A stretch of 64,000 nucleotides of DNA from Pachyseris speciosa (Eukaryota > Cnidaria > Anthozoa > Scleractinia > Pachyseridae), in assembly GCA_016490735.1 (NCBI GenBank), contig JAEMWC010000993.1, positions 1-64,000 of the forward strand. The letters are read 5' to 3'. The translations under genes and the position numbers were made by a program. The notes beneath the pieces were generated by a model. It had not been told where the DNA came from. It saw only the letters and a list, made by a program, of their open reading frames with translations, and did not search any database. Below, piece by piece: positions 42,315 through 55,136 of this stretch (positions are counted from its first letter, which is position 1; each line of letters opens with the position of its first letter).

Positions 42315-44545
42315 TTTTTTTTTTAAATAAATAAACACTTTATTAATTATCAACATACAACGTACAGTGAAAGGCTACATTTAGATTCAAACATTTTACC
42401 TACAATAAATAGACTTTACAATTATAATCTGTGATTATATATACATTGACATTTTCTATTTACTGCATACGTACATATATACATACACATCCTTAAATTA
42501 TACATAAAATAATGACCCATACAGTACACATACATTCAAAAGATTTTACACAAATTATAATTGACTTAAAGAGGATGCTATTGTCCATTTACTATAAAAT
42601 TCTCTCATTTTATTGTCTCTAGCGCATATATATTTTTCTATTTCATATTTGTTATTTACTTTTGTTTGAAAGCCATGTATGCTAGGGTGAACTTTGTTCC
42701 TTCTGCAATCCCAAAGGTACACGGTTTTCCTATGATTAACAAGTAATTGAGCAAGATACAGTTTGAAGTGATGATACCAAACATTACATCTCTGAGATTC
42801 AGGTGAACCTGCCGATTTGTTATTGAATAGAAGTAGGATTCAAAATGCCTCCAAAATTGTTTTGAGTAAAAACAGTGAAACATCAGATGGTAGATGGTTT
42901 CAGCTTCTTGTTTACAGAAAGTACATTTATCATCCTCAATAAAGCCTATCTTAAATAATTTTGCATGCGTATATAAAATGGAATTCGAAACCTTGTACTG
43001 AAAAACTCTTAGGTAAGGTTCGAAAGTAACAGTGTGTGGGAGACTGTAAACTTGTATGAGTTGATTATCTGTAAAGTTGAAGTCATGTTTTAAGTTTGCA
43101 GCATGATTAGGTAATTGAGCTTTAGTACTCACTAGGAGCGTGTAATATTCTTTCGATTTCTTCTTAGTTACATCAAACACACAATTCGAATATTTAAAAG
43201 AGGAATTTGTTATCATAGGATGGTAGTTTGTGTGTCTCAGGTCTGATGGTACAGAGTGGCGCAGGCCGGTCCACATTAAAATATTGTTTCTGACGATGTT
43301 TCTTGCCGCTCTGTCAAAAGATTGAACGTTATCAATATCGAAAAGAAGGTCGTTAACACAATGGATTCCGAATGTAACATACTTTTCATAGAAAACTGGT
43401 TTATTGTTTACTCGTATTTCCTGGTTGTTCCAAATTATATAGCGCCAATCCTTTTCCTCTGCAAACATGTCTCGGAATTCTGACCACCATTGTATTAGTT
43501 CTTTATAAAACTGAGAACTTATTGAAAGATCTTTAATGTTATAATTACAACTAAAAGAAGGAAACCTCCATAGTCTTTTAAAATATATCGAAGGTAAGGT
43601 TTCCACGTACCTTTATTTGAGCTGAAGACTCTCTTTAACCAACTCAATCGAAGCGCTTTAATCATTGAATCTAAATCTGTCATTTACAAGCCTCCTTCTT
43701 CATAAGTATTAATTGTTGACAATCTAGTTACCTTATCCTTACCTTTCCATAGGAAATTGAAAATTAGCTGGTTTACTTCCTTTATAATAGTTTTCGGAGT
43801 TGGCAACAAAGAGGAAATATAAACGAGCTTTGGGAGAACTAGAGATTTTATAACCGTCACTTTTCCGTAGAGAGAAAGACCTCTGGATGACCAAATGTTT
43901 ATTAATTTCTTTATCTTAAAAACTTTATCCTTGAAATTTTTTTCATAAATTAGATTTTGGTCATATGTAAAGAAGGCTCCTAAGGCTTTTATTGGCTCGT
44001 CAGGCCATTTGATACCAAAGGGTTTCATATCATTGTCTCTTAATGACCCAATCCACAATCCTTCTGTTTTGGAGCTGTTGACTTTTAGACCGGATAAGTA
44101 TTCAAATATGTCTAGCGAATCAAAAAGTGCTTGAGCAGAATTTATATCAATGTATAAAATCATGTCCGAAATTAAAACACTCAAGGCACTTGAAAAGGAA
44201 GTCCCATTCTAATGTGTCGAAGGCTTTTTGAAAATCAATAAATATCAGAAGACCAGAAATATTCTCTCTATCTGTAAAGTCCATGACATCATATATAGAT
44301 CGCACTGTCTCACCGATGTATCTGTCTTTGTCATATCCGCTTTGATTGTGATGAATAATATTTGGTAAAACATTCTTTATTCTGGTAGCTATTACTTTCG
44401 ACATTATTTTGGCATCTACATTTAGCACTGAGATCGGTCTCCAATTTTCAATGAAACAACGATCTTTGCCTTTCTTTTCTATCAAGGTAATGACCGCTTG
44501 TTTTTGTGTATTAGACATTTCTCCCTTGGTGCTATTCACACAATT
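42315..44545 (-). mobile_element. L1/Tx1-type LINE, truncated, with reverse transcriptase catalytic region deleted
   Basis: Minus-strand ORF pieces 44539-44147, 44184-43684 and 43606-42656 form the reverse transcriptase part of ORF2: WRPISVLNVDAKIMSK, then motif A FIDFQKAFDTLEW, thumb region LYGKVTVIKSLVLPKLVY, and a C-terminal zinc motif CTFCKQEAETIYHLMFHC. Between FLFKCLECFNFG and ALFDSLDIFEYLSGLKVN the palm segment with the YADD motif is missing; a stop and a frameshift follow near 43680 and 43600. An AATAAA signal and a 10-base A-tail (T-run 42315-42324 on the plus strand) mark the 3' end. Endonuclease and ORF1 are absent. Confidence 0.93.
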
Positions 44546-44655
44546 ATTCTAAAAGGGAAGCAGTATTTATCGTCACATATGTGTGACGTTCGTAGGAAAA
44601 GGGTTAAAACAAACAAAACGAAATAATGTTTTTTTAATTGCAAGAACACATAGTT

Positions 44656-44730
44656 ACTTACATTGTACTTACCCTACTTACAATACGACACGATACTTAC
44701 TCCACTTACAGTATTTACTCTACTACTTAC
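44656..44730 (-). other. Cluster of six GTAAGT hexamers
   Basis: On the minus strand, six exact GTAAGT 5'-splice-site hexamers occur in 75 bases (ACTTAC on the plus strand), in a loose TA(C)TTAC repeat. Confidence 0.5.
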
Positions 44731-44879
44731 ACTATCTTTACCATGCAATTCTTACATTTCGTTCAGAAGGATGCCGTTCCGAAATACTTTGGCTCCAAAA
44801 CTCTTTAAATTTGAATCTCTCAAATCGCGAGCCTAATTTTTAGCCTACGAATTCTCACTTTATTCTCCGAAACAGGCCT

Positions 44880-44998
44880 GGGCCCAGTTGCTCGAAGCAT
44901 GGTTAGCGCTAACCCGTGTTAAATACCATGATAACCTATAGGTTTTAATACATCTTAACCAATGGTTAGCGCTAACCATGCTTCGAGCAACTGGGCCC
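44880..44998. repeat. Foldback MITE with internal GGTTAGCGCTAACC palindromes
   Basis: GGGCCCAGTTGCTCGAAGCA and the following TGGTTAGCGCTAACC are mirrored at the right end. About 119 bp; non-coding. Confidence 0.8.
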
Positions 44999-45615
44999 TG
45001 GGTGTTTAAACATTCACTCCTTTGTTCTGCTCGAATGATGTCTCAGTTTGCTCATATCTGAATGGAAAGGTTCATATTTCAAATTTTATTCTACCCCGAT
45101 TTTGTGTGAAAACTCTTATGTTATTGAAATTGTATTCTCCTTATCAAACTAAAGAACGGCGTTAATGTTTGTATATAAGCACTATCCGTGTTAATGTATG
45201 TTCATAGATACGTAAAAATGCTTAACTCGTTTCCCTTCGGCGATTTGGTCACCTTTTTTGCAATTTCTGAAGGGTAGGAGGACAAATCACCCTAGCTACT
45301 CCATATAAGGGGTTACCACGGAGATTTCGCTGGTCCACAACACCGAAGGCTCTGTCTTTGATGTCACGCTCGTCACGCTAGCTGTCGTTTATTTCTAAAC
45401 GAACACTACAGCAACAATTCGTTGCGTATTTGGTTTATAAGTGTGTTTTTCGAGCCATTTTCCACTCCAGAAGCCCCCTGCCTAGCATCATAAAGCTGGG
45501 TTGATGGGTAGAGGCAATCCTTTGAAAGAAAACAGAGGTGAGAACCATTTTCACACGAATTGGGCCGCTCAACGTATTCGAGCGAGTGATAGCAATTCGC
45601 GGAGTGAAGTTACGT

Positions 45616-46660
45616 CTTAAGAGCGGCTGTCTGTAAAAATCAGACAAATTTCAAATTTCGCGGCAAGGGTAGACAATTCGATTTCTTTCATATTTTAATG
45701 TTCGATAGGCTAGGATCTAACTAAAGTCACTGTAACGTTTTCTCGGTGAAATATCTTTTCTTTTCAAAGAAAAATGCAAATAATGAAAATCCGTTAAAAA
45801 TCGTCGTTTGAGGCGCTAAATAATTTCACAGGTTTGAGAGCCTCCCGTGTAAAAACAAACCATTCTCCTGTCTTTAAAACACTCAAATATTCTTTAACAA
45901 ATCTCTAAATATATGTTGGAATGAGTTTGGGGAATCTGTGTTGTTCTTTACCCACGAAATAATTTAATTTCGAAGGTATACAATTCACTGCAGTAAAAGT
46001 ACTTCATGAATAAAATTGATTTTCACCATGTGCGAAACCTTCAAATCGATTAAGCTTCTGGTGGTTGTATATTGGAAGGATGGTCTATAGATTCCTGTAG
46101 AGATTTCTTTGGGCAAATGAATAAGAGCGGCGCGAGAGCGTTTCAAAGTCCGTAAAAAATGTAAATATTTGACCTTCGGCGGTGAACTTTGAAGTTGCGG
46201 GAAGACGTAACTTTTACTCCGTGTACATGTCTTAAGACTCGTAATCCATACAAAAACATTTGCAAATGCTCTTACCTTATAATATGTTATAAAAGACAGG
46301 TCCAAAGGCCATTTAAGCACGATTCTCTGGTCGTTCGTCGCATAAGTTTGAGCTCTGTTTGTAACGTCCGATGTACACCGCGCAAACTGTCAACGTATTA
46401 AATGGTGGAATACCAATCTTTGATCAACTTTCGGCGCATTTCATCACAACTGCATCTGCTTCGACGGCTTAGTCAATTGTTTAGTATTTCTCGGTTTATA
46501 GTGCACGAAAATATTACATCTGATCACTGCTATAATGGCAAAAATGTCGGCGCTTACAGTCCATATTGCATTACCGGCATCCATCATTTCGTCACGCAAT
46601 GTTGCATGTCATGGCCATTTCTTCTGGGTGGGCGAGGGACTGAAAAGGCTCGAAAGAGTA
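45616..46660. repeat. Left arm of ~1-kb inverted repeat
   Basis: Inverted relative to 49857-50899. Between about 45980 and 46395 the arms read identical or nearly so, both encoding the same 111-codon frame (MLKWPLDLSFITYYK...); outside that core they differ by substitutions and small gaps. The outer end is CTTAAGAGCGG. Confidence 0.85.
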
Positions 46661-47150
46661 TATACTGAAACACAAGACTGAAAAGTTAAAAAAAGGTTTA
46701 GTTAACAGAATTTCGTTGTTTTTTTCCTGACCTTTTGATGAAGTCAATAAGCTGTGACTCCAGATTCTGATCTTCAGATTTGCACCTGCAGCTTTGTACT
46801 AAATTTCTGAATTTTGTCAAAAGATCAATTTCAGCTGCAGTAACTCTTTTTGCAGCAAGGCGTGAAAAGAAACTTGCAACTTGCTGAGGTGTTAGATAGC
46901 TTGAAGTATCAAATTCTCCAGAGCCATCTGCGTCTCTGGCCTTTCTCATTGACTTACAAGGATCAGCTTTGTGTCCAGTCCTTTCGCCGATTTGGAATAC
47001 TTCCCCGAGGTATTGTTTCTGGCTTTCGGTCAGCCGGGTTCTTTGAGTACTGGCGGATTTCAGCGCCCAGCCCATTGGCAACGATGAGCAGGAATCCAGT
47101 GCCTGCGGTGTCTGAATAACTTCTACGGGATTCTCAACAATGGCAATAGG

Positions 47151-47590
47151 GAGTTTAAGAAACGAGGACGCGACGGCAACGAAAACGTCATTTCAAAATT
47201 TACCTTCTCTTTATTAAAGCACTTTCGCAATTATTCCAATTTGTTCATGTTGTAAAATGTCGGCGAACTATTCAGGAACTAAATTTCTATGATCGGCGTT
47301 AAAGTAAAGAAAAAGAAAGAAAAATTTGCGATCATGGCTCACGTTCTCAACAACAACGAGAAATCACCAAATTTGAGGTTTTGGCGAGAACGTGAGCACA
47401 TGATGCAAATTTTTCTTTCTTTTTCTTTACTTCAACGCCGCTCATGGAAATTTAGTTCCTGAATAGTTCGGCGACATTTGACAAGTTGAACACATTGGAA
47501 TAATCGCGAAAGTGCTACAATAACGAGAGGATATAGTTTGAAATGACTGTGGCGTTTTCGTTGCCGTCGCGTCCTAGTTTCTAAACTCCC
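47151..47590. mobile_element. Long-arm foldback MITE with TA target
   Basis: Ends GGGAGTTTAAGAAAC... and inverted ...GTTTCTAAACTCCC, each followed inward by GGACGCGACGGCAACGAAAA, with ~200-base arms around a centre near 47360; flanked by TA. It lies between the last two exon-like pieces of the remnant gene. Confidence 0.88.
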
Positions 47591-47940
47591 TAATACCCTG
47601 TTCTAGTTTTGTTGCATATGACATCATTGCCTTATCGAAAAGCGTTCCATTCTCTAAAGCATAGCTGTGCCTTCCGATGTCAAGATGATGTTGAAGGGAC
47701 GAAAATCTGTGAAAGGATTTTATGCATCCCTCTTCAGGACATGAAAAAAGTTTATTGTATGACTGGCTGTTTCAGCGGTCAAGATGAATCAATTCTCTTG
47801 TTGTGATTGGCTACCCGCAAGGTCAACATGGAGCCATCTTGACCGCTCGGGATAGCCCGTTCGTCCCGCGTTTTACTGTCTTTTAATAGCGTCCTTTGAG
47901 TCATATAATAAGTCCTTTATTGACCAAGCTTGTTCGGTTA

Positions 47941-48048
47941 AGATGGCGGGATATTGGCCTCGTTCTTTTTTTGCGTGTTTGTGGACCTCGACTTCGTCGC
48001 GGTCCACAAACACGCAACGAAAGAACTTGGCCAATATCCCGCCATCTT
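47941..48048. repeat. Hairpin MITE
   Basis: AGATGGCGGGATATTGGCC and its inverse enclose TTGCGTGTTTGTGGACC and its inverse, with a 13-base loop. AAGATGG-type fragments also occur at ~47780 and ~47835. Confidence 0.8.
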
Positions 48049-49856
48049 GACCTCACACTTAGCCAATAACCTATATTTATCGTGACATTCTTTTTCCTCG
48101 TCATTCTGTTCATATGAAAGTTCTGCTTTCAATTCCAATTGAACGTCTTCGTGCTACGTTTGAGGTGATTTTATCCTCGATGTGATTGCAGCGAATTGAG
48201 CTTTTGAAATGTTGGCCTCCTTCAATGTGTTTAGCAATGGTACGGAGTAGCTTTCCGGAAAATTAAATTGACTCCACGGCAGGAATTTACTAGGGCCAGC
48301 TGCATACGATCTCCAGACTCTCATTCCCTCATTGCTATATTCAATATTATTGATGAGGCTAACTCCGTCCCACTTTAAAGGTGCGGACTTGGGAATATCT
48401 TGTGTATTGTATAACGTAGCCCTTACTGCAGGAACACCACCAGAGGACTCTATAGCATTCTTCATTTGATCGGCAGTCTCCACGTCTTGACAAGAGTTTA
48501 GATATATTCTAAAGTGATTCTTAATCGTCTCTGCTTTGCGGTCACACGACCCTTTGCCCCCTTGTGGGTCTGAAAAACCCAGTCTGACGTTAAAGTCGTA
48601 TACTACTTAGCGGCTCAGTACTTCTCGTCGGCTAAGTATCAGGCGATATTTCCGCGCGATTTCACAGGATAATTGTTAAATATACGGATTTTCCAGCTTT
48701 TTTGCAATCACCACAGAAAATTGTGCTTTGTCATTAATGATTTTAGCCAACGCGATCTACGGCCTCGTCGGGCTATTAGGCGATATTCCGCGCGATTTCC
48801 CAGGATAATTGTTAATAAACCCACATAATGAAAAATAAAACTTACCTGACCCAACTTGTACGAACGAACCAGTCTTGTGTAAGATAACCTCAGACTCCTT
48901 TTTCTCCAGCCCTCTTTCACCTTTTGGCCACACTCGTTTTCCTTTACCATTTCTTCCGGAACCCTGCACCTAGTGCTGGACCCTGTGCTCCAACCTATTC
49001 CTAGTTTTGATCGGTGGTTTGGACATATCGTCATGGAGCTCAAACTTTTGCTCCTTGTAAACATAGCCGCTCGACATAAAATCAGTTTAACCTCATCTCC
49101 AGGCCCGGTAAATTTATACAGTGACTTGTGACTGTTGATGTACTTACTACACGACAGCAGCGGAACAATTTCAGTGTCACGCTTTCGGTCTTTAGCGTCA
49201 TAACCACAAATTCCACCAACAAGGGCTTTCAAAGAACAACAACCTTCCATTTTCAGTGTAACAAACTTGACTTTAAAAAATCCAAACAAACGCCCCCAAG
49301 TTTACTTAGGAAGCCACAAAATTATTATTTTTTGCCGAATAGCTACCTTTTGTAGTAGCCATAAATTCGACTGAATGTCCCAGAGATTTTATTTTTAAAT
49401 TAAGTAAAAAATTGAAATTCGTTATAATTAAGAAATTATAGATTTGATAGTTTGTAATAAAACCAATACCCCTCAAAAAAGTACTTTGTAACACGCAGAT
49501 GAATAGCCACTCGTGAGAGGGCACAGGTCACCCAGGCTTTCAGTAGGACGAAAAAAAAATGGAGTGATTCAATGTTCTCTTAGGAAAGCATTCGCTCAGG
49601 AAGCAAAAGAAAGGCAATATTTTTCATTTGTGGTTTCATACTAGGATTTATTGTAATAGATATATAGAAGTAGGTAAAGGTTGAAGTGATCTTTATCAGT
49701 AAGTTTTGTAAAATCTCAATGCCCCCGCCAACGCTACTAACAACCCAGCCCACGCGTGCAACCGAATAGGCGAACTGATAAAATAAACGATTATCTAGAT
49801 TTTAGCAAGGGAGAAAGTAGTTATTGTTGTAGTTGTTGCCTTGAGTATGTTCTTGT

Positions 49857-50899
49857 TTAGTAATGAAGCATTTCCACATTTTCGCCCTCCTCCACCCCCC
49901 TAAAATGCCCATGACATTGCATTGTGTGACAATCAAACGGCTGCCTGCAATGCAGTATGGACTGTAATTGAGCGCCGACATTTTTGCCAGCAGCGACCAA
50001 ATGTAATATTTTTTCGTGCACTATAAACCAAGAAATACTAAACAAATGACTAAGCCGTCGAAGAGGATGCGATTGTAATGAAATGCGCCGAAAGTTGATC
50101 AAAGATTGGTATTCGACCATGGAACATGTTGACAGTTTGCGCGGTGAACATCGGACGTTACAAACAGAGCTCAAACTTATGCGACGAACGACCAGAGAAT
50201 CGTGCTTAAATGGCCTTTGGACCTGTCTTTTATAACATATTATAAGGTAAGAGCATTTGCAAATGTTTTTGTATGGATTACGAGTCTTAAGACATGTACA
50301 CGGAGTAAAAGTTACGTCTTCCCGCAACTTCAAAGTTCACCGCCGAAGGTCAAATATTTACATTTTTTACGGACTTTGAAACGCTCTCGCGCCGCTCTTA
50401 TTCATTTGCCCAAAGAAATCTCTACAGGAATCTATAGACCATCCTTCCAATATACAACCACCAGAAGCTTAATCGATTTGAAGGTTTCGCACATGGTGAA
50501 AATCAATTTTATTCATGAAGTACTTTTACTGCAGTGAATTGTATACCTTCGAATTTAAATTATTTCGTAAGCAAATGACTATGCAGTATTCCCCAAAATC
50601 ATTTTTACAGATATTTAGAGATTGTTAAATAATATTTGAGTGTTACAAAGACAGGAGAATGGTTTGTTTTTGCACGCGAGGCTCTCAAACCTGTGAAATT
50701 ATTTAGCACCTCAAATGACGATTTTTAACGGATTTTCATTATTTGCATTTTTCTTTGAAAAGAAAAGATATTTCACCGAAAAAACTTTACGGTGACTTTA
50801 GTTAGATCCTAGCCTATCGAACATTAAAATATGAAAGAAATCGAATTTTCCTCCCTTGCCGCGATATGTTTGATTTTTACGGACAGGCACTCTTAAGAG
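49857..50899. repeat. Right arm of ~1-kb inverted repeat
   Basis: Inverted copy of 45616-46660; the identical core is about 50130-50540. The outer end again has CTCTTAAGAG. Confidence 0.85.
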
Positions 50900-52996
50900 C
50901 GGATGTCCGTAAATATCGACCAGAGGTAAGAATTATAAAATTTTCGGAAAATCCGAAAAAAAATTCTGTGGACTGCCCTAGGTATTCTATTAATGAAAAT
51001 ATAAATTTTACTTTCATCGGATGAATATTTTGGTCATATGGATGGTGTCAAGTTCGGGCGCTTTATAACCTCTGCCAGATCGCTTTTTCGAGGCCTAGAC
51101 CGGGCTACGGAAAGTACGGAATCCGAGGTGGCTCAGCCACTTTTGTTTTCATTTTCATTTTGGTTTGCATTTCTCTTCGGCGTTTTCAATTTCGTTTGCA
51201 TTTTTTTATTGTATTGGCATTTGCATTTTTTCGCAGTGCGCTTGCGGTTTCAAGTTTCGTTTCGTTTCTGTCATCACTTGCCACATCAGTTTTCATTTTC
51301 ATTTCGGTTTTTCATTGTTGCTTTTCATTTTGACTTTTTCGTGACGTCAAAATTAAAATGGAGAGCAAATACCCATAATGTGTGACGTCAAAATCAAAAT
51401 GGAGAGTAAAACTTCCTTAAAGCCATTATCAATCGACTAAAGATTGTCCTAAGTGGGTGATGACAGAGATGATGATGCCCAAGCGAGCGATGGCAGAGGC
51501 CAGAGGACAAATGTCTTCCTCAGTGAACTTTTTTTGCGGGATCAAGAACTTATGATAGGATTAAATAAACATACCTGTTGCTGTTTTTCATACTACAAAG
51601 AGTGTCATTTAAGGCAAATTATAATTGAAAATTGTCATATTTCATAGTTCTGATATATGAGACGTTCTAAAGGTGTTAACTACAATCGCCTTTGCTTTCA
51701 CACCTTGCACGTGTCTAATCTTAAGTCAATTGAGAGCAATCAACAAGAGTAGTTGACCTCTCTTGGTACCGAGTTCACCACGTGCAAGCTACGCGCAAGT
51801 AAAGATATAGTGCATTGCCAGGATGTGTGACGAACACGGACGGGATCAAGGTTGGTTCATACCCTCGTTTTTCCTTATATTCATAGCCCTTTATTTACGG
51901 TGATTTAGTCTACCTGTTCTTAAGAAATTATTGAACAGACCAAAATGTTGGCACATTGTCTGCTCTTAGGTAGGAGATTTCTAGACCTGAGTTAGCGGTT
52001 CTTACTCGCAAAAATAGAGCCGATCCGCAGTAGCAGACGAATCAGGAGTCGTCTTGGACAAAAGCAAGGGTCAGATTATTCATGGTCAATCTTTATTTCT
52101 TGCGCTTTTGAAGCTATTTATATTGTAAATTCTGTCAAATCTCCTTCTCCTCCCCAACACTGAAGGTGTAGATATGATCCTGGACCACACCCCGAATTGT
52201 GTTTAGTGTAAATAAATTCGGGTGATGTGTTGCTGTCGGTAATTTTGCCGTTTCCAGGTGAATTGTAATAGCTCGTTGTGTTCTCCTGCATGAATGTCGA
52301 ATTCTGTTAGCAAACTTAGTTTGCGTTAACTGCTAATGGATGGACTACAATACTAGCTTTCGCGGCTTTTTGTTTGACAAGCTTATCGCAAATTTTTGCC
52401 CAGTTTTTTACTATGGCTCATCTGGAATAAAAATGTTTAAGCCCCAACAAACTATCCACATTCAAATAGACATGGATTAGATCATGGACCAGCTTTAACA
52501 AAACAGGGCAACATGAAGCATTGAAGTCACAAACATTGAGTGATTAGCCATTAAGAATCATTACAAATTAGTATGTGTTTTTGCTATGAAAAAGTTGATT
52601 GTAACTAGACTATCAACAAAATGGGAATAGATGCATTTATCAATGTTTCAATACTATATAGCGCTGCCTAAATTTTTCAAATTTGTAGGAATACCAAATA
52701 CTTAAGTAATGGCAAGTTGTTGACCATTGCAGTTTGTAGGCAATGTTACAGATAGCTGTTTTAGTTCATATCTGCGAAGTCACCTGTTGATTGCTATCTT
52801 GAAAGTGTTTGTAATTGAACCGAACTGTGTGCCATGTACAATAAAGATAACTGAATTTTGTGGTCAGAATTCCTATTCAATATTTCTGTTATAAAACTAC
52901 TAAATAAAGATCCCCGTAACGGAGCATCTTTTAACAGACCACGAAATATATATCATAAGTATTTTTCTTTCGACTGTACTATTTATTGTCATGTAG
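50900..52996. other. No gene recognised; T-rich low-complexity tract
   Basis: From about 51140 to 51340 the plus strand is made of TTTCATTTTC-like and TTTCGTTT-like units. No supported exon, RNA gene or bounded mobile element. Confidence 0.35.
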
Positions 52997-53155
52997 TCAG
53001 TTCATAATAACGTCATCGACTGTAATGCCCTTGGTACCTATTTCCATTTCTGCGATAATCATCAGGGCGAAACGTTTACCTTGGGCTTTTTTGGCGCGGC
53101 GCCTTCCGAGTAGTGATTTTATCACACGCAGGTTTTTTCTAACACTATCTGTCAT
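52997..53155 (-). CDS. Possible small protein gene, 52 codons
   Basis: ATG at 53155, stop TGA at 52999-52997, encoding MTDSVRKNLRVIKSLLG, a basic RRRAKKAQGKRFAL stretch, and ending TVDDVIMN. The amphipathic, charged composition looks protein-like, and an AATAAA (minus strand) lies about ten bases after the stop, fitting polyadenylation. It could be a self-contained short gene or the last exon of a longer one (TGAG precedes the ATG region). I do not recognise the family. Confidence 0.4.
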   Translation of the reverse strand: MTDSVRKNLRVIKSLLGRRRAKKAQGKRFALMIIAEMEIGTKGITVDDVIMN

Positions 53156-54507
53156 ACTCAAAACAACTCATTCATTACGCAAGCCCATGAATGAGTCAAA
53201 AATTCGATAATGGAGGTGATACATTTGGGTACTTTATTCAAGCCGGAGCCATGATCCAAGTGAATATAATATATATGCATTGCAGTGGTTTAGAGATGAT
53301 TATCACAGGAAAACTGCAGTAAGACACATATAAAGTGGAATACAGTGACGAAATAAAAACAGAGAGCCTAAATAATGTTATTTACCAAAGGCGGACAAGT
53401 TATTTTCGTATGGAAAAATGTATGATTCAATCATTTGTACCTATGTGCGCGAGCTCCTATTTTGGTGACTTTCATTTCTTTCTTGTTGATTTTAAATAAA
53501 TATAGCTTCTTACAACCTATCCGAGATTGTCGCTTCCCAGACTTGCTATCTGACGTTCGGGAGAGACTTTTAATACACGAGTTTACAAAGACCCTTTAGT
53601 TTTGATAACACGTGTTAGGCATCCCACTACCTTCTATAACCGGGTACCGACTGTGCCCTGTCATAGTACTTCGCCAGTATTCCATCTAGAACTTGTGTTG
53701 CTTTGCCACTTCGTTCTCCTTATTTGTCACCACTTCCAACGGAGTACACACGCATATTTTAGTTCATCATTACAACGTTTTTATAAAGGCTTTGATTGGC
53801 GCTCTAGATCTCTATTCTTCCCAGTTTTCCTTCCACAGTTTTCGTCGAGGGGTTGCGTACCGCCGGCTTTCATCAACGCCCGCAAGGTGATCGGGAGATT
53901 GATGTTTATTTGGTGTATCTCACTCTGTGAGCCGATGATAAATTTCAACTCGTCAATTCCATAACATCTACGCCTCTCCCTCTCTCCTCCACTGAATTCA
54001 TCTCCTCTCTTGCGATTTGGGTTTGGGATTGCAAGCTTGCTACTTTTCAAGCGTTGTTGAATAACCCCATCCATTATATTCTAGGAATTTCCCTGATCAG
54101 GGAGATCAGAAGACTGATATTTGTAATGTCAGCATGTATTATAGCAGTGTACGAGTTAACTCGTTCCTCAGGATTCCTTACGGTCCTGTGCATATGAGCG
54201 CATTCTTGGTGTCTCCACTAAATCGACATTGTGCGCAAATATCTCTAGGCAAAACGTCCCTTTCCTCTTTAATCTTTCCTTGCATATCAGTCTTTTACTC
54301 ACTCAACCGTACTAGAAAGACAAGGCTTCCGCTAATAAGGACCGGAACGCGTTGCATCAAATGCTTGTCAGTCAGTGTAAGTGATCAGACGAGAGCGGCT
54401 GCCAGTTATCCAGACTACGTACATGTGATTAGAGACACCGCGTATGAAAGCGCTTTTGATTCCCATCCGAGTTACAGCTGATTCCTCTTTATGAAATGTC
54501 AAGCTTG

Positions 54508-54955
54508 CGCCCTCCCCCCTCCCCCGGGGGGAGGTTACTTGGGTAAATTTTTGCTGGGTATGTGCCGCTAGCCTCTCAGAACCCCTACCCCCATTATAGT
54601 CTATTCTGTGGCCAAATATAGACCCCATCTTTTCGGCAAATGTAATTTTCGTGATCCCAACTTAGTCACTTCCTCTTTATGCATCTACCTTGTAAAGCCT
54701 TTCAAGTACTAGGTCATCCTAAAATGAATTGACACATTTGTTAAACTGAATGTCTTTTCACCTACAGTACAAACATTCTGGTACATTTACCCCCCAAATT
54801 CCCGAAAATGTTCGACCCCATTCTAGTAACTCTATTGAATTTGCACCCCAATAATAGTCCATCCATCGGTGAAAATGCGACCCCATCCAACGGCACATCC
54901 CCATTAGCCTATTACTAGTAAATGCCCCCCTCCCCCCATCCCGGGAGGTTGCGGC
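54508..54955. mobile_element. G/C-run-ended repeat
   Basis: Left CCCCCGGGGGGAGGTTACTTGGG and right GCCCCCCTCCCCCCATCCCGGG are roughly inverted, with CGACCCCATY motifs repeated inside. This is the structure of the poly-G-ended element class seen at 41737, but a different family. No clean target duplication seen. Confidence 0.5.
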
Positions 54956-55136
54956 CTAAGTTAGCTAGCTATTTTCAGTCCCTAACATTTTATTAGATTG
55001 ACTTGCACTTCTGTATTTACCTTGAGAAACGCCGTCTTGGAATAAGTACCTCACCCCTCATTGACATTTTTTGACAACTCTAGCCTGTTCATCAAAAGGA
55101 GCTCGCAACACTTTTTACTCCAGTCACGAGTAAACC

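Larger units (their letters stand above)
46698..49250 (-). pseudogene. Remnant of an uncharacterised cnidarian multicopy gene, between inverted arms
   Basis: Three exon-like pieces in order on the minus strand. 49250-48846: MEGCCSLKALVGG start, MTICPNHRSKLGIGW with Cys/His motif, ending at a GTAAGT donor; a one-base frameshift near 48960 is needed to continue into [16 protein letters not shown]. 48483-48154: KWDGVSLINNIEYSNEGMRVWRSY. 47081-46698: SQKQYLGEVFQIGERTGHK, then YLTPQQVASFFSRLAAKR, a homeodomain-like C-terminal module. This combination is familiar from uncharacterised coral proteins, but its function is unknown to me. The frameshift, absent middle exons and MITEs inside the introns suggest a pseudogene. 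Confidence 0.55.

Noticed and set aside
51038..51385. Phe-rich 115-codon open frame
   Set aside because: Low-complexity TTTC/TTTG-rich DNA; the composition explains the lack of stops.
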